From NCBI GenBank assembly GCA_965201085.1, contig CBDAVS010000036.1, forward strand, positions 51,625-115,624: a stretch of DNA of 64,000 nt. Direction: 5' to 3'. Below the pieces are notes generated by a model. The model did no database searches. It was not told where the DNA came from and saw nothing but the letters and a program-made list of their open reading frames with translations. A program made the position numbers and the translations under genes. The DNA comes from JAPOUP01 sp965201085. GTDB taxonomy: Bacteria; Pseudomonadota; Alphaproteobacteria; Rhodobacterales; Rhodobacteraceae. Below, piece by piece: positions 48,155 to 57,571 of the stretch. Within the stretch, counting starts at the first letter, position 1, and the number at the start of each line of letters is the position of its first letter.

Positions 48155-48430
48155 TCGTGAATGCGGATGCATCCGGTGGTATTGCGACAGAGAGGCTCCG
48201 TATTTCGTCACCGGATGAATTCCATCGTTGCCGCGTGCGATGCGACCGGAGAAGCGTATCTCGCGTTATTGGGTGTTGATGTGTCACCGGGCGGCATTCG
48301 TGTCAGGAGCGGATAGGTGAAGCCCGGATTTTGCGTCAGGTGAGACAACGGAATCTGTATGGCAATTAGAGTCTGTGGCGGTCGATTTTGGCTTACAATC
48401 ATAATTTGATTTTGTTAGCCAAGCCGCTGT

Positions 48431-48515
48431 GCGGGTGTGGCGGAACTGGTAGACGCACCAGATTTAGGTTCTGGCGCCGCGAGGCGTGGGGGTTCGAGTC
48501 CCTTCACCCGCACCA
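48431..48515 (+). tRNA. tRNA-Leu (anticodon TAG)
   Basis: An 85-base class II tRNA: acceptor GCGGGTG/CACCCGC, anticodon stem CCAGA with loop TTTAGGT (anticodon TAG), a variable arm, T loop GTTCGAGTC and an encoded CCA. It stands between two decayed IS copies. Confidence 0.95.
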
Positions 48516-48549
48516 GATGGATTATCCGTATCGCGGCACCGGAAGCTTA

Positions 48550-49554
48550 GAGTTTGTTCCATAAGTTGAGTGGTCCCGCAGGATGTGGCATTCCGGTTGG
48601 TGAACGCACCCAGATACGGAGATCGCCATGCCCCAGGACAGGACCACCCAACAGCTCCATAAGCGCCCGGACGACCACAGTCAAAATGACCTGACCGACG
48701 CCGAATGGACCGTCATCGGGCCGATGCCGCCGAAGCGGGGAAGGATGGGACGGCCGCGCGGGGTCGACCTTCGGTCGGTGTCCGGCGCGGGCCGGTATAT
48801 ACTGTCCACGGGATGCCGGTGGCGTGCGTCACCCTCTGGATATCCACCGTTTTCCACCGACCGGAACCATTTTCACGCATGGCGGCGGAGCGGGCTCCCG
48901 GAGCGTACCGCGCATCGTCTCCGGGACCTCGCGCGGCGGTGTCCGGGGCGCTCCGCGGAGCCGGCCGCCGGCCCGGTCGACAGCCGGTCGGTGAGGACCG
49001 CGGAGAGCGGCGGCCCCGCGGCCACGACGCCGGCAGGAAGGTGAAGGGGAGGAAAAGCCACCTGATCGTGGACGCCGGCGGCACGCCAACCGTCATGACG
49101 GTTCACACCGCCGACATCCAGGACCGGGACGGGGCGCCGGACCTGATCGCGAAGCTGCTGGAGACGGTGCCCACGGTGTGCAGGCCGTTCGCCGACGGTG
49201 GCCACCCGGGTCCGAAGCCGCGGGAGCGGCCTGGGGGGATGGGGTTGCCGGACGTGACCGGGACCGTCGGAAAACCGGAGGATGTCAAAGGGTTCACGGT
49301 TCCCTGCCGCCGGTGGGTCGTGGAGCGGACCTTCGCCTGGACGGGCCGGTGCCGCCGCCTGTCGAAGGACTATGAGCGCCTCTGCGGGAACCCGCCGGCA
49401 TCCGGGGTGAGGCATCACGCGCCACCGGTCCGGGCGTGAGTGAGGCACGAACGAACGCTGGCCGCCTGCCGGTTCCCGCCTAGGCGGGTGGCGAGGGCGT
49501 CAACTCCATGAAAGACAATGGTTTGATCATATCAGTGACTTATGATTCAAACTC
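48550..49554 (+). mobile_element. IS5-family element, copy C, decayed and GC-enriched
   Basis: The ends are conserved (GAGTTTGTTCCATAAGTTG ... TATGATTCAAACTC). The target duplication reads TTA at 48547-48549 but TCA at 49555-49557, so it has also acquired a T-to-C change after insertion. The element shares the 47-bp insertion of copy A. In the first 760 bases of the transposase frame, a hand alignment with copy B gives about 26 A-to-G and 24 T-to-C changes but only about two each in the opposite directions, plus roughly a dozen transversions. A one-base deletion near 49015 shifts the frame. It sits directly upstream of tig. Confidence 0.93.
48628..49439 (+). pseudogene. IS5-family transposase, copy C, frameshifted
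   Basis: The frame begins MPQDRTTQQLHKRP and runs to about 49015, where one G is missing relative to the intact copy; the rest is read in another frame (KVKGRKSHLIVDAGG ... VVERTFAWTGRC). DDE residues are visible in separate frames. Changes such as L to P, Y to H, Q to R, E to G and I to T fill the sequence. The product cannot be made as one protein. Confidence 0.9.
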
Positions 49555-49723
49555 TCAGACACCCTTCAACCGTGTTTTGCCCTGCATCCGGCGTTCTCGT
49601 TGAACCGCACCCACTCACTTTGGATATGGGCTTGCAAGGATTTGTATGCGGTCCTAGAAAACCCAGACTTCGGGGATGTCATAACCTCCGTCGATACCCA
49701 TTATGCGGGAAAGGAAAAACGGA

Positions 49724-51244
49724 ATGCAGGTCACTCAGACCCAGAACGAAGGCTTTAAACGAGGATACCGCTTCGTGTTACCAGCGGCTGAGCTCGATGA
49801 GCGGGTCGAAGCGATGCTTACCGCCGAACAGCGGAATTTCCAGCTTAAGGGATTTCGAAAAGGCAAGGTGCCGATATCACTGATAAGGCGGATGAACGGA
49901 AAGAGAATAGACGGAGAGATTCGCGAAGAAGCTATCCGCGAGACGTTGATCGATCATTTCAAGGATGCCGACGAAAAGCCCGCCGAAGCTCCTCGAATAG
50001 ATGTTGAAAGCGTAGACCTTGATCAGGGAGAGGATCTTACGTTCAGCATTACATACGAGGCGCAACCGAAAATCCCTGATATCGATTTCAAATCGATCGA
50101 GCTTGAAAGGCTGGTGGTCGTACCCGAAGAAGATCTGATTCAGAATGTACTTGAATTCAATGCGAAGCGATATGGAACATTCGAGGATGCGGAGCCCGCC
50201 GCCAAGGCGGAACAGGGCGATATGGTGGTGTTAGACTTCACCGGATCGATTGATGGTGAGGAATTCGAGGATGGGAGTGGGGAAGGGTTTCCCGTGAAGA
50301 TCGGCGATGACATGATCGCTCCCGGTCTCGATGCACACTTGATCGGCGCACAGGTGGGCTTGGAACTCGATGCCAGGGTTGAATATCCTGATGATTACCG
50401 CATCGAGGCGTATCAAGGCAAGGAGGCGGTGTTTTCCTGCAAGGTCCAGGGATTGAAGAAACTGGTTCCCGCTCCGATCGATGACGATCTGGCCGCCAAA
50501 GTCCATGCCGGCGGCCTTGATGACCTGAAGGAAGCCATCCGGAAAGAATTCGAAACTGGATACAATCGTGAATCGAAATTCGAGCTCCGGTTCAAACTGT
50601 TCAACCGCCTTGCTGAAATGCTTGATTTCGAATTGCCGCCCGATCTTCTGAAGACCGAGAGCAGGAACGTGGCACGACAATTCAAGGCGGATGAGGGAAG
50701 CGGTAACGAGGATATGGATGGGGGTCCATCTAAAACTTCCAGGGTAGATGCGGAGGTCGACGATCAAGGCGATGAGGCCTCTTCGTTAGGTGCGAAAAGC
50801 GAAGAGGAAAGAACGGACGGTGACAGGAATGTCGCCGTTTCCACCGATGATGGGGCGGGTGAGAACGAAGGCACGGACGGTGATGCGGATGCCGGCGGTG
50901 TTTCCGAAGAACTTGCCTCGATAGAACCGACCGAGGAACACATCGATCTCGCCAAGCGCCGGTTGCGTTTGGCGATGCTTTTCAGAAAAGTGGGTGTGGA
51001 GAATGGTATTCGAGTAACCGAACTGGACCTTAGGGCGGAAGCGGACCGGTTGGCCCGACAGGACGGATTGGACACATCCAAGACCTATATGCAAATGATG
51101 GAAGCTATTCCAAGAATTAGGGCGAATGTGGAGCAACGAATTTTTGAGAGCAAAATCACTGATTTCCTGCTTGAACTCGTCCAGTTTACGGATAGGGAAG
51201 TCAGCTACGATGAACTGAAGGAGGCGCTAGAGGCCATCGACTGA
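49724..51244 (+). CDS. tig: Trigger factor with an acidic low-complexity insertion
   Basis: The 506-residue ribosome-bound chaperone has the N-terminal domain with the ribosome-binding signature FQLKGFRKGKVPISLIR (family GFRxGKxP), a FKBP-type PPIase domain with GDMVVLDFTGSIDGEEF and GDDMIAPGLDAHLIG, and the C-terminal helices. Most bacterial trigger factors have about 430-450 residues. Here residues about 320-400 form an acidic stretch (for example VDAEVDDQGDEASS, GENEGTDGDADAGG) between C-terminal helices. ATG at 49724 gives the conserved MQVTQTQNEG start. The upstream IS5 copy lies only 170 bases away, so the promoter may have changed. Confidence 0.95.
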   Translation: MQVTQTQNEGFKRGYRFVLPAAELDERVEAMLTAEQRNFQLKGFRKGKVPISLIRRMNGKRIDGEIREEAIRETLIDHFKDADEKPAEAPRIDVESVDLDQGEDLTFSITYEAQPKIPDIDFKSIELERLVVVPEEDLIQNVLEFNAKRYGTFEDAEPAAKAEQGDMVVLDFTGSIDGEEFEDGSGEGFPVKIGDDMIAPGLDAHLIGAQVGLELDARVEYPDDYRIEAYQGKEAVFSCKVQGLKKLVPAPIDDDLAAKVHAGGLDDLKEAIRKEFETGYNRESKFELRFKLFNRLAEMLDFELPPDLLKTESRNVARQFKADEGSGNEDMDGGPSKTSRVDAEVDDQGDEASSLGAKSEEERTDGDRNVAVSTDDGAGENEGTDGDADAGGVSEELASIEPTEEHIDLAKRRLRLAMLFRKVGVENGIRVTELDLRAEADRLARQDGLDTSKTYMQMMEAIPRIRANVEQRIFESKITDFLLELVQFTDREVSYDELKEALEAID

Positions 51245-51468
51245 TCCGAATGCATCGGTTCAGTCGATGCTGAGGTGATCGCTAATAGCGGTATGAACCC
51301 GGTAATGTGAGGGATCCTTTGGTGAGTGCGACACGCGCTTCGCAAACGGAACGGTTTAACCGTCGCTGCGGAGACACCTGGATGTGTCGGGTGAGAAGCG
51401 AAACCGGCTCAGATTCGGGGTGGTATGCTGACACCTTTGAACTTGGTGGATCACGAAATGCCGTATAT

Positions 51469-53266
51469 GGTGTCCGCCAGAAAACCGCCAGGCTGCGGAT
51501 TTTTCGCGGTAAATGACGGAATCCGCCTTTCGAAAAATCACCGGATATGGCAGTCAGGGGCGATTTCACCACCATATGCCGCGGAATCCGCCAATCCTCC
51601 CCTTCAGGAGGCCCCCATGCGCAAGGTCCACGACACCCGGCGGAGGCTTGACGCCCCCGACATCACGAGGATCAGGCCGACCGTCTGATCGAGGGACGAC
51701 ATCCCGGCGATCCTGATCGGCCTCCAGGACCCCTGCGGCGACGAAGGGACCCGAAAGCGGCTGTTCCGGCTTCTGGACAGGATGGTGCTGCCCGGAAGGA
51801 GCCGCCGGGTCGGCAGGCCGGGGATGGAACCGTTGACCATCCCGGTGCCGGGGGTCGTGAAGCAGGGTCCCGGGTGCGGTTTCGACCGGCTTCAGGACCT
51901 GGCGAACGGGCACCGGACGATCCGGCGAAGGCCGGAGGCCGGGCCACGGATCATGGGACGGGGACGGATACGGATACCGGCGTCTGGTTGACAGCGTGTC
52001 TCTCCTCACGCCGGAGCTTCCCGCCGAGGTCGGAAGGACGGTCGTGGAGAGGGGCCACGGGGTGGCCGGAAAAGCCTGGCGCCGCGTCGCGCGGCCTCCG
52101 TCATTCCTTCGTGGCCGGGACCGACGTCCACCATCCGACCGACCGCAGCCTGCCGATGGACGCGGCGCGGTGCATGGTCCGGGACGTGTCCCGGGCCTGC
52201 GGGGGGCCTGGGCCACGCGGCTGGCGGCGGAAGGAACACCTTTGCGGAAAGCTCCGGAAAGGCTACCTCCGGGTGGCCACGTCACGGCTCGCCAACCCGC
52301 GCCCGGGGACGTGGAGGCTCTGCTCCGGCTCGCCCTGAAGCTGGCGGACAGGGCGGAGGCCAGCCGCGCGGAGATCGACGGCAGGATGGGTATCCCGGGC
52401 CCATCGGACAGTATCCGGGGCTTCATCGGCCATGTCAGGCCCCGGGCGGACCTGACCGGACGGCGGATCCTGAAGGGAGGGACGATCCCGCACCGCGGGA
52501 AGGTGCACCCGATATCCGGGCCGCACATGCGCTGGATATCGAAGGGAAGGGCCGGGGTCCCGGTGGAGCCCGGCGTTCCGGTCCGCGTCCCTGAGGACCG
52601 TCACGGATTCCTCCCGCACCATTCGGTGATGTGGGAGGGGAGCGACGTGGACGTGGCGGTCCCCATGGTGGAGGAGGCGCGGGCCCGGTTCCCCGACCTG
52701 TCGGTGGTGAGCTTCGACCGCGGTCCGCACAGCCCCCCGGACCGGTTGGGGCCTGCCGGGATGCCGGAGCCGACGCCATGCCGCGGAAAGGCAGGCTGTC
52801 GAAGGCGGACCGCGTCCGGGAAAGCGGGGAGGCGTTCCGCGGGGCGCGGCGCGCCCACGCCGCCGGCGGGTCGGCCATCAACAGCCTGGAGCACCGTGGC
52901 CTCGACCGGGTGCGGAGCCACGGAAAGAAGGGTTTCGCCGGCGCCGTGGCGCTGGCGGTGCTGGCCGCGAACGTCCACCGCCTTGGCCTGATGCCGCCGG
53001 CGAGGGAGCGCCCCGTGCTCCCCGCCGCCGCCTGACCGGGGCGTCCACCGGTGAACCGGCCCATGGAAGGTCCCGCCGCTGCGGGGCCCGCACCGGCGTG
53101 CCCGCGGGCCGGCGGAGGCCCGGATGTTCACCATATGTTTCGCCACCGGCCGTCCCGTCGAAGCCCCGGGCGGCGCTCCGACGGGCCCGGCCAGGGTCCC
53201 GTGAAGCCGGAATCCGCCGGATTCGGACCGATCCCCGGAAAAACACGGGGTTTTCTGGCAGACACT
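51469..53266 (+). mobile_element. ISNCY-like element, copy 2, decayed and GC-enriched
   Basis: An ATAT target duplication flanks the element (51465-51468 and 53267-53270). The left end reads GGTGTCCGCC, against AGTGTCCGCC in copy 1, again an A-to-G change. It is 1798 bp and holds no IS30, so it shows the empty site of that insertion. The transposase is broken by a TGA close to the start (51687) and by several frameshifts. Differences from copy 1 are largely A-to-G and T-to-C. Confidence 0.92.
51617..53035 (+). pseudogene. ISNCY-like transposase, copy 2, broken
   Basis: Aligned with the intact gene at 5138, the frame starts MRKVHDTRRRLDAPDITRI and stops at TGA after TV. Later parts lie in other frames: VEALLRLALKLADRAEAS, GFIGHVRPRADLTGRRIL, VPMVEEARARFPDLSVVSFDRG (with the second Asp) and INSLEHRGLDRVRSHGKKGF. 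Changes are strongly towards G and C: LGC to PGC, YS to CG, LVLGV to PVPGV. The gene is inactive. Confidence 0.88.
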
Positions 53267-53502
53267 ATATAATGAGTGCAATCCGTTCGTAGGATAATGG
53301 AAACCTGTCAAACCCGGGAAGGGTTGGCAATTTGCCGAGCGTGATCAGCTTTCTCGCGGCTGGCACCAAGCGCATATCCGCTGCATCCGCTTTGGGTAAC
53401 GCAGATCTATGCGGGGAAAGTTCCCGGTGATTTCCGCCCGGAACTCCCCCCCATGTGCCCGCTCGTTAGCGGGAAGATCATGCTGGTTGTTTCGTTCTTT
53501 GG

Positions 53503-54117
53503 TCAGCCCGCTTTGGTGCCTCCATCATCGCCCTCAGGCGTCGGAACCAAGGAATCCACTTCTTCATGAGATTGGTCCGGGTCGTCGAACAATTCCGCGA
53601 CGTCGAATTCGGATAGGTTCGTGTCAGTAGTGTCCGTCGCCGATTTACTGGTCGACTGCAGCGCCGCCTCTTCCTCGGAACGCGCTACGTTCAGCTGAAC
53701 CGACACCTCAACTTCCGGGTGAAGACGGACAATCACCTCATGCAAGCCAAGTTCCTTTATCGGCGAGGACAGCATCACTTGCCCGCGGTCAATCGTGAAT
53801 CCGGCTTCTGTTACCGCTTCGGTCGCGTCACGGGTCGACACCGAACCGTATAGGGAGCCAGAATCGGAAGCCGACCGAATCACCGTGAATTGCCGGTTTT
53901 CCAGACATTCGACCAGCGCTTCAGCTTCCTTTCTTGTCTCCAGATTCTGCGCTTCGAGCTGGGCTTTCTGCGATTCGAACGCTGCGATATTGGCTTTACT
54001 GGCCCGAAGGGCCTTCTTCATAGGTAACAGGAAATTCCGGGCATAGCCTGGCTTTACGTTGACGACGTCACCTATCTGTCCGAGCTTCGATACGCGTTCG
54101 AGGAGAATGACTTCCAT
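53503..54117 (-). CDS. rplI: 50S ribosomal protein L9
   Basis: The 204-residue protein has the conserved N-terminal domain MEVILLERVSKLGQIGDVVNVKPGYARNFLLP that binds 23S rRNA, the long helix with EAEALVECLENRQ-type residues and the C-terminal domain ending in VQLNVARS. Beyond residue about 150 there is an acidic tail (FDVAELFDDPDQSHEE). Such tails are usual in Rhodobacterales L9. It follows rpsR in the rpsF-rpsR-rplI operon. Confidence 0.97.
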   Translation of the reverse strand: MEVILLERVSKLGQIGDVVNVKPGYARNFLLPMKKALRASKANIAAFESQKAQLEAQNLETRKEAEALVECLENRQFTVIRSASDSGSLYGSVSTRDATEAVTEAGFTIDRGQVMLSSPIKELGLHEVIVRLHPEVEVSVQLNVARSEEEAALQSTSKSATDTTDTNLSEFDVAELFDDPDQSHEEVDSLVPTPEGDDGGTKAG

Positions 54118-54129
54118 TGGTCTGTCCTC

Positions 54130-54357
54130 CTATTTCAGGGCGTAGGGCAATAGAGCAAGGAATCGGGCGCGTTTGATGGCGCGGGCCAATTCACGCTGCT
54201 TTTTCGCCGAGACAGCGGTGATGCGGCTCGGAACGATCTTGCCGCGTTCGGACATGTAGCGCTGAAGCAGCCGCGTGTCCTTGTAGTCGATCTTGGGCGC
54301 GTTATCGCTGGAGAACGGGCATACCTTTCGGCGTCTGAAAAATGGTTTTTTAGCCAT
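54130..54357 (-). CDS. rpsR: 30S ribosomal protein S18
   Basis: The 75-residue protein shows PFFRRRKVCPFS at the N-terminus, IDYKDTRLLQRYMSERGKI and RAIKRARFLALLPY, the complete S18 pattern. It lies between rpsF and rplI with short gaps of 16 and 12 bases. S6 and S18 bind the 30S subunit as a pair, in keeping with their adjacency. Confidence 0.98.
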   Translation of the reverse strand: MAKKPFFRRRKVCPFSSDNAPKIDYKDTRLLQRYMSERGKIVPSRITAVSAKKQRELARAIKRARFLALLPYALK

Positions 54358-54373
54358 TGTTTACAAACCTTTC

Positions 54374-54718
54374 TTAACGTCTTCTGTCGCGCTCTTCGCG
54401 CTTCTGCAGTTGAATTGACGGGCCATCGTCATGTGAATCGACCTTGATGGTCAGCACCCGCATTACATCGTCATGCAAACGCATCAGGCGCTCCATTTCC
54501 TGAACGGCCGGCGCCGGTGCGTCAGTCCTGAGGAATCCATAATGACCCTTACGGTTTCTATTGATCCGGTAGGCCATCGATTTGACGCCCCAATATTCGC
54601 TTCCAACGATACTGCCGCCGTTGTCGGCGAGGACGGTACCGAAATGTTCAATAAGGCTTTCCGCCTGCGCGTTGGACAGATCCTGACGCGCAATGAATAC
54701 ATGCTCGTATAGCGGCAT
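54374..54718 (-). CDS. rpsF: 30S ribosomal protein S6
   Basis: The 114-residue protein begins MPLYEHVFIARQDLSNAQ, the conserved alphaproteobacterial start, and contains YWGVKSMAYRINRNRKGHYGFLRTDAP. The tail is charged (QLQKREERDRRR). The start at 54718 has GGAGAG before it. It is the first gene of the operon and stands divergent from fabD. Confidence 0.97.
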   Translation of the reverse strand: MPLYEHVFIARQDLSNAQAESLIEHFGTVLADNGGSIVGSEYWGVKSMAYRINRNRKGHYGFLRTDAPAPAVQEMERLMRLHDDVMRVLTIKVDSHDDGPSIQLQKREERDRRR

Positions 54719-54995
54719 GTTCTCTCCGTGTTTTCGGGCGCATTTCAAAGGACCGGCCGGTTCGATCTTCCGCGTGCCGGACCACGAGAGACTGCGCCGT
54801 TCAGAACAGGTCGCGGAAGCGCGACGCTTATACAGGGCTTCACCGGCGGCGCAAGGCCCGCGCGCCTCGGATCGGTGACGAATCGAAACTGACTTGAATG
54901 TGTTTCCGGGCGAACAGGTCAATGGCGGGAATTGCGCCCTTCCGGGATACCGTCTATATGCGCGGCGAAGCCAATCCAATCGGATCGAGGGCAGC

Positions 54996-55940
54996 GTGTC
55001 ACATGCGTTCATTTTTCCCGGTCAGGGAGCCCAGACAATCGGTATGGGCAAGTCCCTCGCGGAGGCCTATCCCGATGCGAAGCTGGTCTTCGAAGAAGTG
55101 GACGAAGCCTTGGGTGAAAAGCTTAGCTCGCTGATCTGGGACGGAGAATCGGGCACTCTGGCGCTGACACGTAACGCGCAACCGGCTCTCATGGCGATGT
55201 CCCTGGCGTCAATGGCCGCGCTGCGGGCCGAGGGCGTTACGATCGAAGCCGCGACGCATGTCGCGGGACATTCGCTGGGAGAATACTCCGCCTTGGCGTC
55301 TGCTGACTCACTGTCATTGGCGGACACCGCAAGGCTTCTCCGGACGCGCGGTGACGCGATGCAGGAGGCCGTACCGGTGGGGGAAGGGGCGATGGCCGCG
55401 ATTCTGGGTCTTGATTTGGATACCGTGGTCTCCGTCACGAAACAGGCGGCGCAGGGCGACACCTGCGTGGCGGCGAACGACAATGATCCTGGCCAGATCG
55501 TCGTGTCCGGCACGAAGGCCGCCGTGGTGCGGGCGACGGAGATCGCCAGGGAACGCGGCGCCAAGCGAGCTGTGATGCTGCCGGTCAGCGCACCGTTCCA
55601 CTGCGGTCTGATGCGTCCCGCGGCGGAAAAAATGGCCGGGGAACTCAGCCGCGTGGAAATCCGTGCACCCAAGGTGAGCTTTGTCTCGAATGTTTTGGCG
55701 AGCGAAGCGAGCGACCCTTTCGTGATTCGCAGTCTATTGGTGGATCAGGTGACCCATTCCGTGCGCTGGCGGGAAAGTGTCCAGTGGATGGTGGATAGGG
55801 GTGTTGACGAGACCTGGGAAGTCGGCGCAGGCAAGGCATTGAGCGGTATGGTGCGTCGCATCGACCGAGCTGTTCGGGTGCATGGTGTCGGAACGCCCGA
55901 GGAGGTGAGAAGGGCAGCTAAGCAAATTTTGGGAAACTGA
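54996..55940 (+). CDS. fabD: Malonyl-CoA-ACP transacylase
   Basis: The 314-residue enzyme loads malonyl groups onto ACP in fatty-acid synthesis. It shows AFIFPGQGAQTIGMGKSL, the nucleophile motif GHSLGEYSAL, and the catalytic His region PVSAPFHCGLM. GTG at 54996 fits the conserved start and has GAGG upstream. fabG begins directly at the stop. Confidence 0.96.
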   Translation: MSHAFIFPGQGAQTIGMGKSLAEAYPDAKLVFEEVDEALGEKLSSLIWDGESGTLALTRNAQPALMAMSLASMAALRAEGVTIEAATHVAGHSLGEYSALASADSLSLADTARLLRTRGDAMQEAVPVGEGAMAAILGLDLDTVVSVTKQAAQGDTCVAANDNDPGQIVVSGTKAAVVRATEIARERGAKRAVMLPVSAPFHCGLMRPAAEKMAGELSRVEIRAPKVSFVSNVLASEASDPFVIRSLLVDQVTHSVRWRESVQWMVDRGVDETWEVGAGKALSGMVRRIDRAVRVHGVGTPEEVRRAAKQILGN

Positions 55941-55946
55941 GTGAAC

Positions 55947-56684
55947 ATGTTTGATTTGACAGGAAAGAACGCGCTTGTAACCGGAGCTTCGGGCGGAATC
56001 GGCGGCGCGGTGGCGCGGACCCTGCATCGGGCAGGCGCTGGCGTCGGCCTGAGCGGTACGCGATTGAAACCATTGGAATCACTGGCGTCGGAATTGAGTG
56101 ATCGGGTGCATGTGCTTCCTTGCGATCTTGGCGATGCCGCAGCGGTGACGGCGCTTCCGCGCCAGGCATCCGACGCGATGGGTTCGGTCGATATTCTGGT
56201 AAACAACGCTGGAATCACCCGCGACCAGATCTTCATGCGTATGAGCGACGAGGATTGGGCCATGGTGCTTGAGGTGAACCTCACGGCCTCAATGCGACTC
56301 TGCCGGACCGCGATACGCGGAATGATGAAATCACGCTGGGGTCGGATCGTGAATATCGGCTCCGTCGTAGGATCGACCGGAAATCCGGGACAGACGAACT
56401 ACGCCGCCGCAAAGGCCGGAATGATCGGGTTTACCAAGTCGTTGGCTCTTGAGGTGGCAAGCCGCGGTATTACCGTGAATGTGGTGGCACCGGGATTTGT
56501 CGCGACCTCCATGACGGAGGGTCTGGACGACGGCAGGAAGGACGCCATTCTGGCGCATGTGCCCGTCGGGCGCATGGGTGAGGTGGACGAAATCGCGGTG
56601 GCGGTGCTCTATCTGGTGAGCCATGAAGCCAGCTACGTGACCGGCTCGACCCTGCACGTCAACGGGGGAATCGCCATGCCGTGA
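55947..56684 (+). CDS. fabG: 3-oxoacyl-ACP reductase
   Basis: The 245-residue short-chain dehydrogenase reduces 3-oxoacyl-ACP with NADPH. The nucleotide loop VTGASGGIGGAVAR, NNAGITRDQIFMRM, the catalytic YAAAKAG (Tyr-x3-Lys) and the C-terminal YVTGSTLHVNGGIAMP are all typical of FabG. ATG at 55947 gives the family length; a GTG six bases earlier is a possible alternative. Confidence 0.96.
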   Translation: MFDLTGKNALVTGASGGIGGAVARTLHRAGAGVGLSGTRLKPLESLASELSDRVHVLPCDLGDAAAVTALPRQASDAMGSVDILVNNAGITRDQIFMRMSDEDWAMVLEVNLTASMRLCRTAIRGMMKSRWGRIVNIGSVVGSTGNPGQTNYAAAKAGMIGFTKSLALEVASRGITVNVVAPGFVATSMTEGLDDGRKDAILAHVPVGRMGEVDEIAVAVLYLVSHEASYVTGSTLHVNGGIAMP

Positions 56685-56856
56685 TGCGGTGTCGAGCCAT
56701 AAGCCGTTTGCCAATCAGAAACGATGTGCTATTTGACGGCGCAACTACTGTCGGACATGCTTCGTCTGGCTTTGCCGCAGATTCGCCTGCGGCCGAAATC
56801 GCCTTTACGGGCAGAATCGAGGAGCGGGCAGGGACCCCAATGAATATGAGGACGAC

Positions 56857-57090
56857 ATGAGCGACATCGCGGATCGCGTAAAGAAGATTGTGGTGGAGCA
56901 TCTGGGTGTGGAGGAGGAAAAGGTTGTGGATACGGCCTCCTTCATCGACGACCTGGGTGCGGACAGCCTCGACACGGTGGAATTGGTCATGGCGTTCGAG
57001 GAGGAGTTCGGTATCGAAATACCGGATGATGCGGCGGAGACCATTCAGTCATTCGGAGATGCCGTCAAGTTCATAATGGATAACTCTTAA
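56857..57090 (+). CDS. acpP: Acyl carrier protein
   Basis: The 77-residue acidic protein carries growing acyl chains on a phosphopantetheine attached to the Ser in DLGADSLDTVELVMAFEEEFG. Length and sequence are standard. A separate ribosome site precedes it (GAGGACGAC). A hairpin terminator follows, so fabF is probably expressed from another promoter. Confidence 0.98.
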   Translation: MSDIADRVKKIVVEHLGVEEEKVVDTASFIDDLGADSLDTVELVMAFEEEFGIEIPDDAAETIQSFGDAVKFIMDNS

Positions 57091-57571
57091 ACCACACAAA
57101 CGACGGTGTTATTGGGGCGTCCCTTCAATGAGGGTCGCCTTGATTTTGCGAAAAGTTCGTCCGAGCGAGAGTCGTGCGGATCGTTCCGGAAAGGCCCGTA
57201 CGGTTTGACCGCGGGATTGGGAGCGCGAACGAAGCGGCTTCGTCCATGGGTAACTGCCCCTTAATCCATCACGGAATGGATCAGGCCACGTTGGTCAAAC
57301 TGGCTTGTGGTCAGTGTTTTCGGGCTCCAATCGCGTGCGGGTTACAAAGCGCAGCGCGGCGATTGCAGTGGCTTCGGATGGGTAATGATGACGTGTCTGT
57401 AGCCCGTGGTTGGCGGAGCCGTCGCCTACGCATGCCTATCGGTTCCGTCGGAAAATGGCTTGGATGCGGAGCAGCGTAGTCCCGTTGGGAAAATCCGAAT
57501 GCGCTTGCCGAAAAGACCGGAGCCTTGGTATCAAGGTGAGATGAAAATACAGCGTCACGGAGAGGCAGGAC
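57091..57571. other. Long acpP-fabF spacer
   Basis: About 480 bases between two genes that are usually adjacent in the lineage. It begins with a terminator and contains no recognisable gene. A fabF promoter must be here. Confidence 0.5.
57116..57139 (+). terminator. Hairpin after acpP
   Basis: GGCGTCCCT pairs imperfectly with AGGGTCGCC (one T-T mismatch) around TCAATG, followed by a short T-containing stretch TTGATTTTG. It could terminate acpP transcripts partially. Confidence 0.55.
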
